From: UBA7672 sp038326205
Lineage (GTDB): Bacteria; Pseudomonadota; Alphaproteobacteria; Caulobacterales; Hyphomonadaceae
Assembly: GCA_038326205.1 (NCBI GenBank)
Contig: JBBQJV010000001.1
Location: 1 to 64,000, forward strand
DNA length: 64,000 bases
Direction of reading: 5' to 3'
Shown here piece after piece: positions 23,532 through 33,040 of the stretch. The position numbers were made by a program, and so were the translations under genes. Under the pieces are notes generated by a model, which saw nothing but the letters and a program-made list of their open reading frames with translations, did no database searches and was not told where the DNA came from. Numbering within the stretch: the first letter of the stretch is position 1; the number at the start of each line of letters is the position of its first letter.

Positions 23532-26102
23532 TCAGGCAGCATCTTCATCCCGGTCACCGCCGCGACCGGTGTCGCGCGAGAGAATTTGGCGCTTGCCGGC
23601 ATGGTCGGCTGCCGAAATGATGCCTTCGCGTTCCATGCGTTCGATCATCGAGGCGGCGCGGTTGTAGCCGACACGCAGCACGCGCTGGACGTAGGATGTG
23701 GTGGGGCGCTTGTCGCGCACCACTGCTGCCACGGCGTCGCGATACATATCCTCTTCCGGGTCACCCGATTTGACGCCGAAGGCTGCGTCCGCGACCGAGG
23801 CTTCCTCTTCCACCTCGTCAGTGATGCCATCGACATATTGCGGCTGGCCCTGGTCCTTGAGCCAGTTCACGACGCGCTCGACTTCCTCGTCTTTCACGAA
23901 CGGACCGTGGACGCGGCTGATCTTGCCGCCCGACTGCATCCACAGAAGGTCGCCCATGCCGAGCAGCTGTTCAGCGCCCTGTTCGCCCAGGATGGTGCGC
24001 GAGTCGATCTTGGTGGTGACCATGTAGGAGATGCGGGTCGGGAAGTTGGCCTTGATTGTGCCGGTGATGACGTCGACCGACGGACGCTGCGTGGCTGTGA
24101 TGAGGTGGATGCCGGCGGCGCGCGCCATCTGGGCGATACGCTGGACGGCGCCTTCAATGTCCTTGCCGGCGACGAGCATGAGGTCGGCCATCTCGTCGAT
24201 GATGACAACGATGTGCGGCATGGGTTCGGGCTTGATCAGCTCGTTCTGCCAGATCGCTTCGCCGGTTTCCTTGTTCCAGCCGGTCTGGACCTGGCGGGTA
24301 AGATGCTCGCCCTTCGCGGCGGCTTCCTCGGCCTTCTGGTTGAAGCCGGCGAGGTTGCGCACGCCCATCTTGGACATGATCTCGTAGCGGCTCTCCATCT
24401 CGCGCACGACCCATTTCAGGGCCAGCACGGCCTTTTGCGGATCGGTGACGACCGGCGCCAGAAGGTGCGGGATGCCCTCGTAGATCGAGAGTTCCAGCAT
24501 TTTCGGGTCGATCATGATGAAGCGGCACTTCTCGGGCGGCAGCTTGAACATGAGCGAGAGGATCATTGCGTTGATACCGACCGACTTGCCCGAGCCGGTG
24601 GTGCCCGCGATCAGAAGGTGAGGCATCTTGCCGAGATCGCCGATCATCGGCTGACCCTCGATGCTTTCACCCAACGCAAGCGGCAGGGCGGCGCGCGAGC
24701 GGCTGAACTCGTTGGCGTTGAGGAGGTCGCGGAGATAGACTGTCTCGCGCGTCGGGTTGGGCAGTTCGATGCCGATGGCGTTGCGACCGGGGATGACGGC
24801 GACACGCGCGGAGGTCGCTGACATGGCGCGCGCGATGTCTTCGGCGAGTGCGACGACTTTTGAGGAGCGCACGCCGGCGGCGGGTTCAAGTTCGAACAGG
24901 GTGACGACGGGGCCGGGGCGGACTTCCGTGATGCGGCCTTTGATGCCGAACTCGTTGAGCACACCGGCGAGGCGGTCGGCCATGTCGAGCAGGCGAGCTT
25001 CGTCCACCTCGGAGCGGCGCGCCGGCGGTACATCGAGCAGTTCAATCGGCGGGATGGCGGTGTTCGGATCGCGCACGCGGGTCGATTGCGGCGAAGCCGC
25101 GCCGCCATTTGCGGGCGAGCGGATCGTGCCGGGCTGTGTTGCGGGCGAGGCCGGACGCTGCACGGTGCGGGGAGCGAGGGGTGCTGTTGCGGCGGCGGCT
25201 TCGGCGGGAACCGGGCGGCCTTCGAGCACGCGCGGGACGATCGGGCGCTGCCGGTTCTGCGTTTCGGAATTCTCGACGGCGTTGAAGAAGCCGCGCTCGC
25301 CATCCTCGAAGCCGTCTTCTTCGGTGTAGACGATCGGCTCGATGACTTCCTTCGGCTTGTAGCCGATCAGGCGCATGACGCCCCCGACCAGTCCGGGATT
25401 GGCGACGGGGCGCGAAGCAAGCGCAGGCACGCCGACGATGGCGGTGCGGTTATCCGTGTCGCGCTCCGGTTTCTTGGTGAGCGCGCGCCACAGGGACGTC
25501 GCGTCGCTCGCGCCCATGCCCATTGCCATGGCGGCGAACAGGATCGCGCAAAGACCGGCGAGGGCGGAGGCCCAGACCTGTGGTTCGGGGATTTTAAGCG
25601 CGGCGAAAGGCGTCGCGGTGAAGACGAGCATCACTTCGCCGACGACGCCGCCAAGGCCGGCCGACATGTCCCACGATTTCGGAATCGGCCATTCGGCAAG
25701 ACAGCACGCCGCGAACAGGATGGTGGCAAGTCCCCACATCCAGGAGGCGGGATCCTGTTGCCCGATTCCGAAGGCGCGGCGGACGCCACCGATCATCAGA
25801 GCAAAGCCGAGCAGGATGGCGGTCCAGCCGAAGCCCTGCATCAGCACGTCGCCAAGGCTGGCGCCGACGATGCCGAACATGTTTTCAGGCGAAGCTTCGC
25901 TGATCAGTCCGGTTCCGGCATCGCGCACACGGGCGACGGCCATGTTGAAGCTGGGATCGCCAGCCGAATAGGACGAACAGGCCCCGCAGATGAAGACGCC
26001 GGCGGAGAACGCCGCCAGCCCGCTGAGGAAACGGGTGAACGCACGCGACCCACGGGCCTCGTAGCCGTCGTCCTCGGAATGGGGCGCACGGGGATGCGGC
26101 AT
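23532..26102 (-). CDS. ftsK: DNA translocase FtsK
   Basis: An 856-residue FtsK. The N-terminal third has four hydrophobic segments that anchor it at the division septum, followed by a moderately long Pro/Ala-rich linker (about residues 225-370). The motor domain holds Walker A GTTGSGKSVG near residue 500 and Walker B FIMIDPKMLE. The C-terminal gamma winged-helix domain (PTTSYVQRVLRVGYNRAASMIERMEREG) reads KOPS-type sequences and activates XerCD at dif. It pumps chromosome termini across the closing septum. It is a monocistronic gene facing a terminator shared with the small gene on its 3' side. Confidence 0.97.
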   Translation of the reverse strand: MPHPRAPHSEDDGYEARGSRAFTRFLSGLAAFSAGVFICGACSSYSAGDPSFNMAVARVRDAGTGLISEASPENMFGIVGASLGDVLMQGFGWTAILLGFALMIGGVRRAFGIGQQDPASWMWGLATILFAACCLAEWPIPKSWDMSAGLGGVVGEVMLVFTATPFAALKIPEPQVWASALAGLCAILFAAMAMGMGASDATSLWRALTKKPERDTDNRTAIVGVPALASRPVANPGLVGGVMRLIGYKPKEVIEPIVYTEEDGFEDGERGFFNAVENSETQNRQRPIVPRVLEGRPVPAEAAAATAPLAPRTVQRPASPATQPGTIRSPANGGAASPQSTRVRDPNTAIPPIELLDVPPARRSEVDEARLLDMADRLAGVLNEFGIKGRITEVRPGPVVTLFELEPAAGVRSSKVVALAEDIARAMSATSARVAVIPGRNAIGIELPNPTRETVYLRDLLNANEFSRSRAALPLALGESIEGQPMIGDLGKMPHLLIAGTTGSGKSVGINAMILSLMFKLPPEKCRFIMIDPKMLELSIYEGIPHLLAPVVTDPQKAVLALKWVVREMESRYEIMSKMGVRNLAGFNQKAEEAAAKGEHLTRQVQTGWNKETGEAIWQNELIKPEPMPHIVVIIDEMADLMLVAGKDIEGAVQRIAQMARAAGIHLITATQRPSVDVITGTIKANFPTRISYMVTTKIDSRTILGEQGAEQLLGMGDLLWMQSGGKISRVHGPFVKDEEVERVVNWLKDQGQPQYVDGITDEVEEEASVADAAFGVKSGDPEEDMYRDAVAAVVRDKRPTTSYVQRVLRVGYNRAASMIERMEREGIISAADHAGKRQILSRDTGRGGDRDEDAA

Positions 26103-26624
26103 GCCGTTGTCCTTGTAGGAAGCAGGATGGGCAGAAAACAGGATTGATAGCGCAGGCCGACACTGGCGCGGGCAGCCTTAACGGGCTGCTACCAAATGGC
26201 CGTATCTGCAGGCCGGAAGCGGGAAAAAATCGTTACGGCGGCGTTGTGAATTGAGGCGGGGCGCGGCCGGAGGGCAGGGCAAAAAAGGGTCCCGGACGCG
26301 CCGAGGCGTATCCGGGACCTATCCCCATGATCCAGCCTTGCGGTGGTTCATCCAGCTTGTTTAGCGCGCTTCGCGGCTGACGCATTAATGCAGTCTGGAG
26401 AGCAGGGTCTGGAGGTAGGCCTTGCCCTGATCGGAAGCGAGCCGTCGAGGCGGCGCCCATTTTTTGTGCAACTTTCGCTGAGTCCAGCAAGCCGAAGGGA
26501 GCTTTGCTTGTCCATTGGGCAGCAGGAAGCCCCTATCCATTTCGCATCTGCGAGAGGCGGTCTGACCGGGTCTCGGGTGTGTTCTTGTGCGCCGGTTGCT
26601 AGCCAACCTCAGGGGAGAAAAATT
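26103..26624. other. ftsK-amt intergenic region with orphan minus-strand terminator
   Basis: A 520-base gap between the divergent ftsK and amt starts, longer than promoters require. It contains a strong hairpin whose T-run lies on the minus strand (see the terminator entry), with no minus-strand gene to its right. Open frames on either strand are not protein-like. The plus-strand start of amt has a good aggggag ribosome binding site at 26611. Confidence 0.55.
26287..26320 (-). terminator. orphan intrinsic terminator on the minus strand upstream of amt
   Basis: ggtcccgga at 26288-26296 pairs perfectly with tccgggacc at 26311-26319, with extra pairing inside, and on the minus strand the stem is followed directly by six T residues (26286-26281). 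A strong Rho-independent terminator in this orientation needs a minus-strand transcript that starts between here and the amt gene, or within amt as antisense RNA. Confidence 0.75.
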
Positions 26625-28097
26625 GTGAACAATTTCAGTCGATTAGATCGACTTTCGCTTTGGGGGACCGGTCTCAAGACCGGTTTGGCTGCGCTCGCGG
26701 CTGCATTCATTTTCACGACCTTGAGCCCGGCAACGGCGCAGCCGACGCCGGAAGCCCCGGCCACGGTGGAAGCGCCAAGTATGGCCCCGGCTGATGCCGC
26801 GGCGCCGCCGGTTGAGGCGGCTCTGGAAGCAGCCGCTGCTCCGACCGAGGAAGCTGCCCCCGTTGCCCTGCTGGCAAGCCAGCAGGAATACAAGGGCGAG
26901 ACGGGCGCAACGGCGTGGATCCTGACATCCACAGCGCTGGTTCTCATGATGACGATTCCGGGCCTAGCGCTCTTCTATGGCGGCATGGTCCGCAAGAAGA
27001 ACGTGATCGCCATCATCGCCCAGAACTTTGCGATCACTTGCTTGATCAGCGTGCTCTGGGTTGTCGTGATGTACTCGATCGCCTTCGGGACGAACACCGA
27101 TGAGGGACTGAACCAGTGGTTCGGCGGGTTCGACCTCGCCATGTTGAATCACGTCACATCGGCGACGTCGCATGCCGCGACTGCAGACCTGCCCGAGTAT
27201 CTCTGGATCGTTTACCAGATGACTTTCGGCATCATCACAGTCGCGCTCATCACGGGCTCCTATGCTGACCGCCTGAAATTCCTTCCCATGCTGATTTTCA
27301 GCGGCCTGTGGGGCATTCTGGTCTACGGACCGGTCTGCCATTGGGTCTGGGGCGGTGGCTGGCTGGGCGGCCTCGGCGCGCTCGACTTCGCCGGCGGTAC
27401 GGTCGTTCACATCAACGCCGGCGTTGCCGGTCTGGTGGCGGCCCTCGTCCTCGGCAAACGTAAAGGCTATCCGACCGAGAACATGGCGCCGCACAACGTG
27501 CTGCTGACCATGATCGGCGCGGCCCTGCTGTGGGTTGGCTGGTTCGGCTTCAACGCTGGTTCGGCGTGGACGGCTGACGCAGCATCTGCGCTCGCGATGC
27601 TCAACACCCAGATCGCCACGGCGCTCGCCGCCATGGTCTGGATGGGCATTGAGATGGTGCACCGTGGCAAAGCCTCGATGCTCGGCCTCGCCTCGGGCGC
27701 CGTTGCCGGCCTCGTTGCGATCACGCCGGCTGCCGGCCTTGTCGACACGACCGCTGCACTCGTCATCGGCGCTGCCGGCGGCCTGGGCGGTTACTTCGGT
27801 GCGGTCTTCCTGAAACGGATGCTCAAATACGACGACGCGCTCGACGTGTTTGGCGTCCACGGCGTCTGCGGCATTATCGGCGCCATCCTGACGGGCGTCT
27901 TCGCCCAGGGCGATGGCGTCTCGATGCCGGATCAGGTTGTGATCCAGCTCACCGCTGTCGGCGCGGTGGTTGCCTACTCGGCAATCGTCACGGCCGTCAT
28001 CCTGCTCCTGCTCAAGTTTACGATCGGGCTGCGAGTCAGCGAAGATGCCGAAATCGAAGGCCTCGACTCCTCCCTGCACGGAGAGGGCATCCACTAG
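26625..28097 (+). CDS. amt: ammonium transporter, Amt family
   Basis: A 490-residue ammonium channel. An N-terminal segment with a signal-like helix (LAALAAAFIFTTL) ends at ATA-Q, followed by an Ala/Pro/Glu-rich stretch and then 11 membrane helices. Amt signatures include GLALFYGGMVRKKNV, the twin-histidine pore position in GGTVVHINAG and DVFGVHGVCG, and WFGFNAGS. It conducts ammonia/ammonium into the cell. The start is a GTG with aggggag 7 bases upstream. No glnK/glnB gene is adjacent, unlike many genomes, but glnD, which controls PII, is elsewhere in this window. A strong terminator follows. Confidence 0.95.
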   Translation: MNNFSRLDRLSLWGTGLKTGLAALAAAFIFTTLSPATAQPTPEAPATVEAPSMAPADAAAPPVEAALEAAAAPTEEAAPVALLASQQEYKGETGATAWILTSTALVLMMTIPGLALFYGGMVRKKNVIAIIAQNFAITCLISVLWVVVMYSIAFGTNTDEGLNQWFGGFDLAMLNHVTSATSHAATADLPEYLWIVYQMTFGIITVALITGSYADRLKFLPMLIFSGLWGILVYGPVCHWVWGGGWLGGLGALDFAGGTVVHINAGVAGLVAALVLGKRKGYPTENMAPHNVLLTMIGAALLWVGWFGFNAGSAWTADAASALAMLNTQIATALAAMVWMGIEMVHRGKASMLGLASGAVAGLVAITPAAGLVDTTAALVIGAAGGLGGYFGAVFLKRMLKYDDALDVFGVHGVCGIIGAILTGVFAQGDGVSMPDQVVIQLTAVGAVVAYSAIVTAVILLLLKFTIGLRVSEDAEIEGLDSSLHGEGIH

Positions 28098-28169
28098 GCT
28101 ACCCCCCTCCACCCAGACTTTCTGGGACCGGCGCCTCCGGCGCGGCGCCGGGGAGGGGATCAAAAACGG

Positions 28170-28203
28170 GGGGCGCGGTCATTCGGCCGCGCCCCTTTTT
28201 CTT
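28170..28203 (+). terminator. intrinsic terminator of amt
   Basis: A 9-bp perfect stem (ggggcgcgg with ccgcgcccc), 8-base loop and a T5-C-T3 tail, 70 bases after the amt stop. A second G/C-rich stem (gcgcctccggcgcggcgc region) precedes it. Confidence 0.9.
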
Positions 28204-28232
28204 TGTCGCGCCGATGGACTACATCTAGGCGC

Positions 28233-29432
28233 ATGAGCTCAGCATCCGGACATTACAGCTGTGACGTGGCCATTGTCGGGGGCGGGCCGGTGGGCCTGAC
28301 GCTGGCTCTGGCGCTGGCGAGGCGGGGATTTGAAGCCATCGTCGCCGATGGCGCGCAGGCGGCGGACGTGTCGCGGCCGGACACGCGGGCCTATTTCATT
28401 TCGCATGGCTGCTGGCGGATCTTCCGCGCGCTGGGGATTGAGGATCAGCTGCTGCCGGACGCGGAGCCCGTGACGCAGGTTGAGGCCGAGGGCCGCGTGG
28501 GCGGTATTTCGTTCATTGCAGAAGAATGCAGCGAGCCGGCGCTAGGCTTCATGATAAACGCGGGCGTGCTGAACGCGGCGCTGACGCGCGCGGTGGTCGC
28601 AGAATCGAAGGTGACACTGCTCTCGGGCGTCAGGATCACGCAGACGGTGTTCGGCGGCGCGAGTGCCGTGCTCAAGCTGGGGGATGCGGAGATTTCAGCG
28701 CCGCTGGTGGTCGGATGCGACGGGCGCAACTCGCTGGTGCGGCGGGCGGCCAAGATCCGGTTCGAGGGCCACGACTATGACGCGGCGGCGATTTCCACCA
28801 CCGTGAAGCTGAGCCGACCGCACAATGGCGCTGCGCGCCAGATCTTTCTGCCCAATGGGCCGATGGCAGTGCTGCCGCTAAAGGATAATTGCGCCAACCT
28901 GATCTGGACTGAGAAGGCGGGCGTTGCGCAGGCGCTGGCTGAACTCGATGCCCATGATTTCGAGCTTGAGCTGGCGAAGAAGGCAGGCGCGTTCCTGCCG
29001 GACGCGAAACTGGCCGGTCCGCGCATCGCGTTCCTGATCGGTCTTTATATCGCCGAACGCTTCGAAGGGGAGCGTGTGGCGCTGGCGGGAGATGCTGCGC
29101 ACGTGATCCATCCGCTGGCGGGGCAGGGGCTCAATCTCGGGCTCAAGGATGTCGCGGCGCTGGTCGATGTAATATGCGAAGCGGCGCGGGCGGGTCTGGA
29201 CATCGGTGCGGCGAGCGCGCTGTCGCCCTATACGATCTGGCGGCGCGGCGATGTTGTGGCGACGGCGGCAGCGATGGAAGGGTTTGCGCGGACGTTTACC
29301 TCGGCGCTGCCGGTTCGGCTGGCGGCAGGCGCGGCGATGGCGGTGGCCGGCATGATCCCGCCTGCGCGCAAGCTTTTTGCGCGAGAAGCTGGTGGAGACC
29401 TGGGCGAATTGCCCTCGCTGATGGCGCGTTAA
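28233..29432 (+). CDS. UbiH/UbiF/Coq6-family FAD-dependent monooxygenase
   Basis: A 399-residue flavoprotein hydroxylase of the ubiquinone-biosynthesis family. The FAD-binding GGGPVGLTLALALARRG is at about residues 15-31, the mid-domain GCDGRNSLVRR (the DG motif) follows, and the second FAD motif GDAAHVIHPLAGQGLNLGLKD is near residue 290. Such enzymes hydroxylate the benzene ring of ubiquinone precursors; which position cannot be told from this sequence. The ATG at 28233 gives the usual N-terminus. A hybrid kinase gene follows after 35 bases. Confidence 0.92.
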   Translation: MSSASGHYSCDVAIVGGGPVGLTLALALARRGFEAIVADGAQAADVSRPDTRAYFISHGCWRIFRALGIEDQLLPDAEPVTQVEAEGRVGGISFIAEECSEPALGFMINAGVLNAALTRAVVAESKVTLLSGVRITQTVFGGASAVLKLGDAEISAPLVVGCDGRNSLVRRAAKIRFEGHDYDAAAISTTVKLSRPHNGAARQIFLPNGPMAVLPLKDNCANLIWTEKAGVAQALAELDAHDFELELAKKAGAFLPDAKLAGPRIAFLIGLYIAERFEGERVALAGDAAHVIHPLAGQGLNLGLKDVAALVDVICEAARAGLDIGAASALSPYTIWRRGDVVATAAAMEGFARTFTSALPVRLAAGAAMAVAGMIPPARKLFAREAGGDLGELPSLMAR

Positions 29433-29467
29433 TCGTCTGGTTAGCCCGGCGCCACAGTTTCAGGCCG

Positions 29468-31195
29468 ATGAAACCCGGCGACCTCAATACGACAGCCAGA
29501 CAAGCAGGCGCGATCTCCGCGCTGTCGGCTGTGGCCCGCGGCTGGCCCGGTCCGGCGCTGGCGCTTGATGCGCAGGGCATTGTGATTGCGGCGAGCCCGC
29601 TGTCGGGACTGGCCGAGCGCATGCGTGCGCCGTTTGCGTTCCCGGCCGCCGCCATAGCCGCGCAAATTGTCGATCGCGCGGGACGCTGCTGGCGTGTGTC
29701 GGCGCCGGTCGACGGCATTCGCCTTGCAACCGCTGAACGGCACGAGTCTGTGGATTCAGCGCATCGCTTTACGGCAGCCGTCAGTCACGAGATCCGTACG
29801 CCGCTAAACGGCATTCTCGGCATGGCGGCGCTCCTTGAAGAGACCGACCTCGCGCCTGAGCAACGCGACTATGCCGGCGCGATCCGCAAGTCGGGCGTGC
29901 GGCTGCTCGACCTTCTGAACAACGTGCTGGATTTCTCGCGCATGGAGACGGGCGACATTCCGCTCGATATCGCGCCGTTCGATACGTACGAGCTGGTGCA
30001 GGACGTTGCAGAACTTTTGGCGCCGCGAGCGCATGCTGCGGGGCTCGATATTGCGGCCGTGGTGCATCCGGACCTCGCGCTGCGCATGATCGGCGATGCG
30101 GGCCGGTTGCGGCAGATCCTGTTCAACCTTGCGGGCAACGCTATAAAATTTACCGAGGCGGGATCGGTGCTGATCGAAGCGCGGCCGGGCGCGGGCGGTG
30201 AGGGAATAGCGCTGATCGTGCGTGACACCGGCGCTGGCATTCCCGAACATGCCAAGGCGCACCTGTTCGAGGCATTCTCGCAGGTGAGCGCGGCGGACGC
30301 GCGTCGCGATGGCGGCGTCGGGCTCGGACTTGCGATTGTTGCGCGACTGGTCGAGGCGATGAACGGCAAAGTTCATCTGCAGTCTGCTTACGGGCAGGGC
30401 GCGATGTTCGTCGTGGATATACCTTTGGAGGCTGTGCCTGGTTTGCCGCTTCGCGGGTCGCCGCAGGAGCCGTTGCGTGTCGCGCTTGAGCTGACGCCGG
30501 CATCAAGTCTGGCGTGCACGGCGGCATTGGCGCGTGAAGGGGCGGTCTCAACGTCGGCGGAAGAGGCTGATCTGGTGATCATCGACGCAGCGCTGGCGCC
30601 GGCGCGGATCGAGGCGATCGCGCGGGCCAAGCAGACGCTGGTGGTCCTGCGGCCAGGCGATCGTGCGCGGATCGAGCAGTTCCGCCAGATGGGATGCGCG
30701 GGATATCTGATCCGGCCTCTGCGCGCGGCGTCGATCGTCGAGCGGGCAGGGCTGGTGGTGCAGGGCGCAACGGTTCCCGAGCCCGTCGTTGAAAACAGAC
30801 CGGCCAAAGCGGGCGCAGTGCTGATCGCGGACGACAACGCCGTGAACGCTTTGCTGGCGAGTAGCGCCCTGAAGGTGGCCGGCTTCCGGGTGGATACGGC
30901 AGGAACCGGCGCGGAGGCGTTGGAGCGAATGAGCGAAAACGATTATGCGGTCGTCTTCATGGATATCCGCATGCCGGTGATGGATGGGATCGAGGCGACA
31001 CGGCGCATCCGCGCGCTCGCAGGGCCGGCATCGCAGACACCGATCGTGGCGCTGACGGCGCATATCGATCCCGACTTGGAAGAGCGTGCACGCCGTGCGG
31101 GCATCTCGCAGCTGGCCGCGAAACCGATCGACCCGCATCGTCTGCGCGAGCTGGCGACGTACTGGTCCAAGCGGCATGCGAAAGCTGCGCAGTAG
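29468..31195 (+). CDS. soluble hybrid sensor histidine kinase with a degenerate and a true receiver domain
   Basis: A 575-residue kinase with no membrane segment. After a PAS-like sensor part (residues 1-95) come the HisKA domain with H107 in AVSHEIRTPLNGILG, and the ATPase domain (N-box NLAGNAIKFTEAG, G1 DTGAGIP, G2 GVGLGLAI). Residues of about 345-430 look like a receiver domain that has lost its acidic site (LVIIDAALAP, then GCAGYLIRPLR), and a complete receiver ends the protein (DDN pair, Asp 499 in VFMDIRMPVMDG, ALTAH, KPI). It is thus kinase + pseudo-receiver + receiver. The signal and partner are unknown. It follows the UbiH-like gene closely and converges on the AmpG-like gene with a 3-base gap. 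The start at 29468 has only a weak cagg upstream. Confidence 0.9.
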   Translation: MKPGDLNTTARQAGAISALSAVARGWPGPALALDAQGIVIAASPLSGLAERMRAPFAFPAAAIAAQIVDRAGRCWRVSAPVDGIRLATAERHESVDSAHRFTAAVSHEIRTPLNGILGMAALLEETDLAPEQRDYAGAIRKSGVRLLDLLNNVLDFSRMETGDIPLDIAPFDTYELVQDVAELLAPRAHAAGLDIAAVVHPDLALRMIGDAGRLRQILFNLAGNAIKFTEAGSVLIEARPGAGGEGIALIVRDTGAGIPEHAKAHLFEAFSQVSAADARRDGGVGLGLAIVARLVEAMNGKVHLQSAYGQGAMFVVDIPLEAVPGLPLRGSPQEPLRVALELTPASSLACTAALAREGAVSTSAEEADLVIIDAALAPARIEAIARAKQTLVVLRPGDRARIEQFRQMGCAGYLIRPLRAASIVERAGLVVQGATVPEPVVENRPAKAGAVLIADDNAVNALLASSALKVAGFRVDTAGTGAEALERMSENDYAVVFMDIRMPVMDGIEATRRIRALAGPASQTPIVALTAHIDPDLEERARRAGISQLAAKPIDPHRLRELATYWSKRHAKAAQ

Positions 31196-31198
31196 GCG

Positions 31199-32935
31199 TC
31201 AGGTCGGCACGGGATCCGTTTTTTTCGGTTGCCGCGCGAGCAGAACCACGCACAAAAACAGAGCCGGCAAGGCAATCAAACCTGCGCCAACATAGAACAA
31301 TGCGTAGGATTCCATCAGCGTTCGCCCGGACGTCTGGAAGCCGTCGACTACGGCGCCCGAGAAGCCTTTCAGGAACTTGCCGAAGATTGTGTAGATCGAG
31401 CTCAGCAGCGCGTATTGGGTTGCCGTGTAGCCGACACTGGTGAGGCTCGACATGTAGGTGACGAGCGCGACGCCCGCGAAGGCGTAGCAGAAATTGTCCG
31501 CCGCCATGGCGAAGGAAAAGACCCCGAGATCCGGGCCGGTGAAGGCGAGGAGGGCGAAGGCCGAAACGCCGAAGCCCTGCAGGACTGCCCCGATGACCAG
31601 TGTCCGCTGGAAGCCCAGCGCCGCGACCGAGATGCCGCCGACTGCAATGCCGGCAATGGATGCGAAGAGGCCCACCGACGCGCGGATGCCGCCGACGACA
31701 TCCTTGCCGAGACCAAGGTCGGAATAGAAAGGCCCGGCAACGGGGCCGATCACGAATTCGGGCAGGCGATATAGGCTGATCATCAGCAGCATGACGAACG
31801 CAATGCGTCCGTGCGCGCGGAAGAATTCCAGCAACGGGCCCATGAACGCGTCGAAGATGCGCGGTGGCGCGGCCAGCGTCGCGCCGACAAGGCAAAATAT
31901 GGTTGGCCAGAACAGGGGAGCGCCGTTGATCAGGTCCTGTCCTGCGATCGCGCCATAGAATGCCGCCAGCACAGTGACGGCGATCAGGGCTGCACCGGCC
32001 ATCCACGTATAAGGAATGCGGGCATACGCGCCAGCGGCGAGCGCAAGACTGACAATGGCGAAAACGTTTCCGAACGTGGACGGGCGACCGAGGACGGCGA
32101 ACATCTCAAGCCACTTCCACGACGGCAGGTAAGGCAGAAGCCAGCAAAGCAGAGCTGCGGCAACGAAGAAGGCGGCCGCCTTCATTCGTGATCCCGCATC
32201 GCGCCCGTCGTTCGCTGATGCAGTTGTGCTGGTCGCGCGCGCTCCCGGCGCCGGCTCGGGCATGCGCAGTGCAGCGAAGAGACCGACGCCCATCAGCACC
32301 GCCATGATCGAATAGGAAACTGGCCAGCCCATGTGATTGGCGAAGACGAGGATCAATGCATCGGTCACCAGAAGCGCCATGCGATAGCCGAGCTGATAGG
32401 CGGAGGTGAAGGTGCCCAGCTCATCGGCATCCTTTGCCTCCTCGATGCGCCAGGCGTCGACGGCGATGTCTTGCGTTGCCGACGCAAAGGCTACGACCAG
32501 CGCAAATGCGCCCATGGTCGCAAGTCCTCCGGGTCCGTGTGGCCCCACTGCGGCCATCGCCAGCAAGGCAATGGCGATGATGACCTGGACGAAAACTGCC
32601 CAGCTTCGCCGCTGGCCAAGCTGACTGAGGACGGGCAAGCGCACCTTGTCCACCATCGGCGCCCAGAATACCTTGAACGTGTAGGCAAGGCCGACCCACG
32701 ACAGAAAGCCGATTGCCGTCAGTTCCGTGCCCTCATCTCGTAACCAGTAGCCGAAAGTCGCGCCCGTGAGCATGAACGGCATGCCGGACGAGAAGCCCAG
32801 GGCTGCCATGCCCGCGACGCGCGGATTGCTCATCGCTCGGACGGTTTGCTTGAGGGTGTATTTCTTCTTCGCTGGCGAGGGGCCAGTAGCGGGGGGAGGA
32901 GTGGGAGGCGTCGAGGTCAAAGGCGCGGCCTCCAT
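31199..32935 (-). CDS. ampG: AmpG-family muropeptide permease (MFS)
   Basis: A 578-residue major facilitator protein with 12 or more hydrophobic segments. The AmpG signatures are in the N-terminal half: GFSSGMPFMLTGATFGYWLRDEG, GLAYTFKVFWAPMVDKVRLP and ASATQDIAVDAWRIE. AmpG carries anhydromuropeptides released during wall turnover into the cytoplasm for recycling. The protein is longer than E. coli AmpG, with a Pro-rich N-terminus (about 25 residues) and an expanded central region. No ampD or beta-lactamase gene is close, but other wall genes (murJ, L,D-transpeptidase) are in this window. Confidence 0.9.
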   Translation of the reverse strand: MEAAPLTSTPPTPPPATGPSPAKKKYTLKQTVRAMSNPRVAGMAALGFSSGMPFMLTGATFGYWLRDEGTELTAIGFLSWVGLAYTFKVFWAPMVDKVRLPVLSQLGQRRSWAVFVQVIIAIALLAMAAVGPHGPGGLATMGAFALVVAFASATQDIAVDAWRIEEAKDADELGTFTSAYQLGYRMALLVTDALILVFANHMGWPVSYSIMAVLMGVGLFAALRMPEPAPGARATSTTASANDGRDAGSRMKAAAFFVAAALLCWLLPYLPSWKWLEMFAVLGRPSTFGNVFAIVSLALAAGAYARIPYTWMAGAALIAVTVLAAFYGAIAGQDLINGAPLFWPTIFCLVGATLAAPPRIFDAFMGPLLEFFRAHGRIAFVMLLMISLYRLPEFVIGPVAGPFYSDLGLGKDVVGGIRASVGLFASIAGIAVGGISVAALGFQRTLVIGAVLQGFGVSAFALLAFTGPDLGVFSFAMAADNFCYAFAGVALVTYMSSLTSVGYTATQYALLSSIYTIFGKFLKGFSGAVVDGFQTSGRTLMESYALFYVGAGLIALPALFLCVVLLARQPKKTDPVPT

Positions 32936-33040
32936 CTGCTGGCCGCCTACTCGTGGACGTGTTCTTTCAGTCCGTAAAGGCGAGGGAGGGGCAGGGTGTG
33001 ACCGGATTGTGCGTCCAGAATGGCCGCGTGAGCTGCCAGG

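Noticed and set aside
26585..26600. Possible sigma-54 promoter ahead of amt (TTGTGCGCCGGTTGCT)
   Set aside because: The -12 half fits but the invariant GG of the -24 element is broken, and the predicted transcript start would fall on the ribosome binding site.
26964..28163. 399-codon minus-strand open frame across amt
   Set aside because: Antisense to amt with its conserved membrane helices; composition (Asp/His/Arg-rich) is that of an antisense frame.
29174..29467. N-terminal extension of the hybrid kinase back to 29174
   Set aside because: It overlaps the 3' end of the UbiH-like gene in another frame and has no domain similarity.
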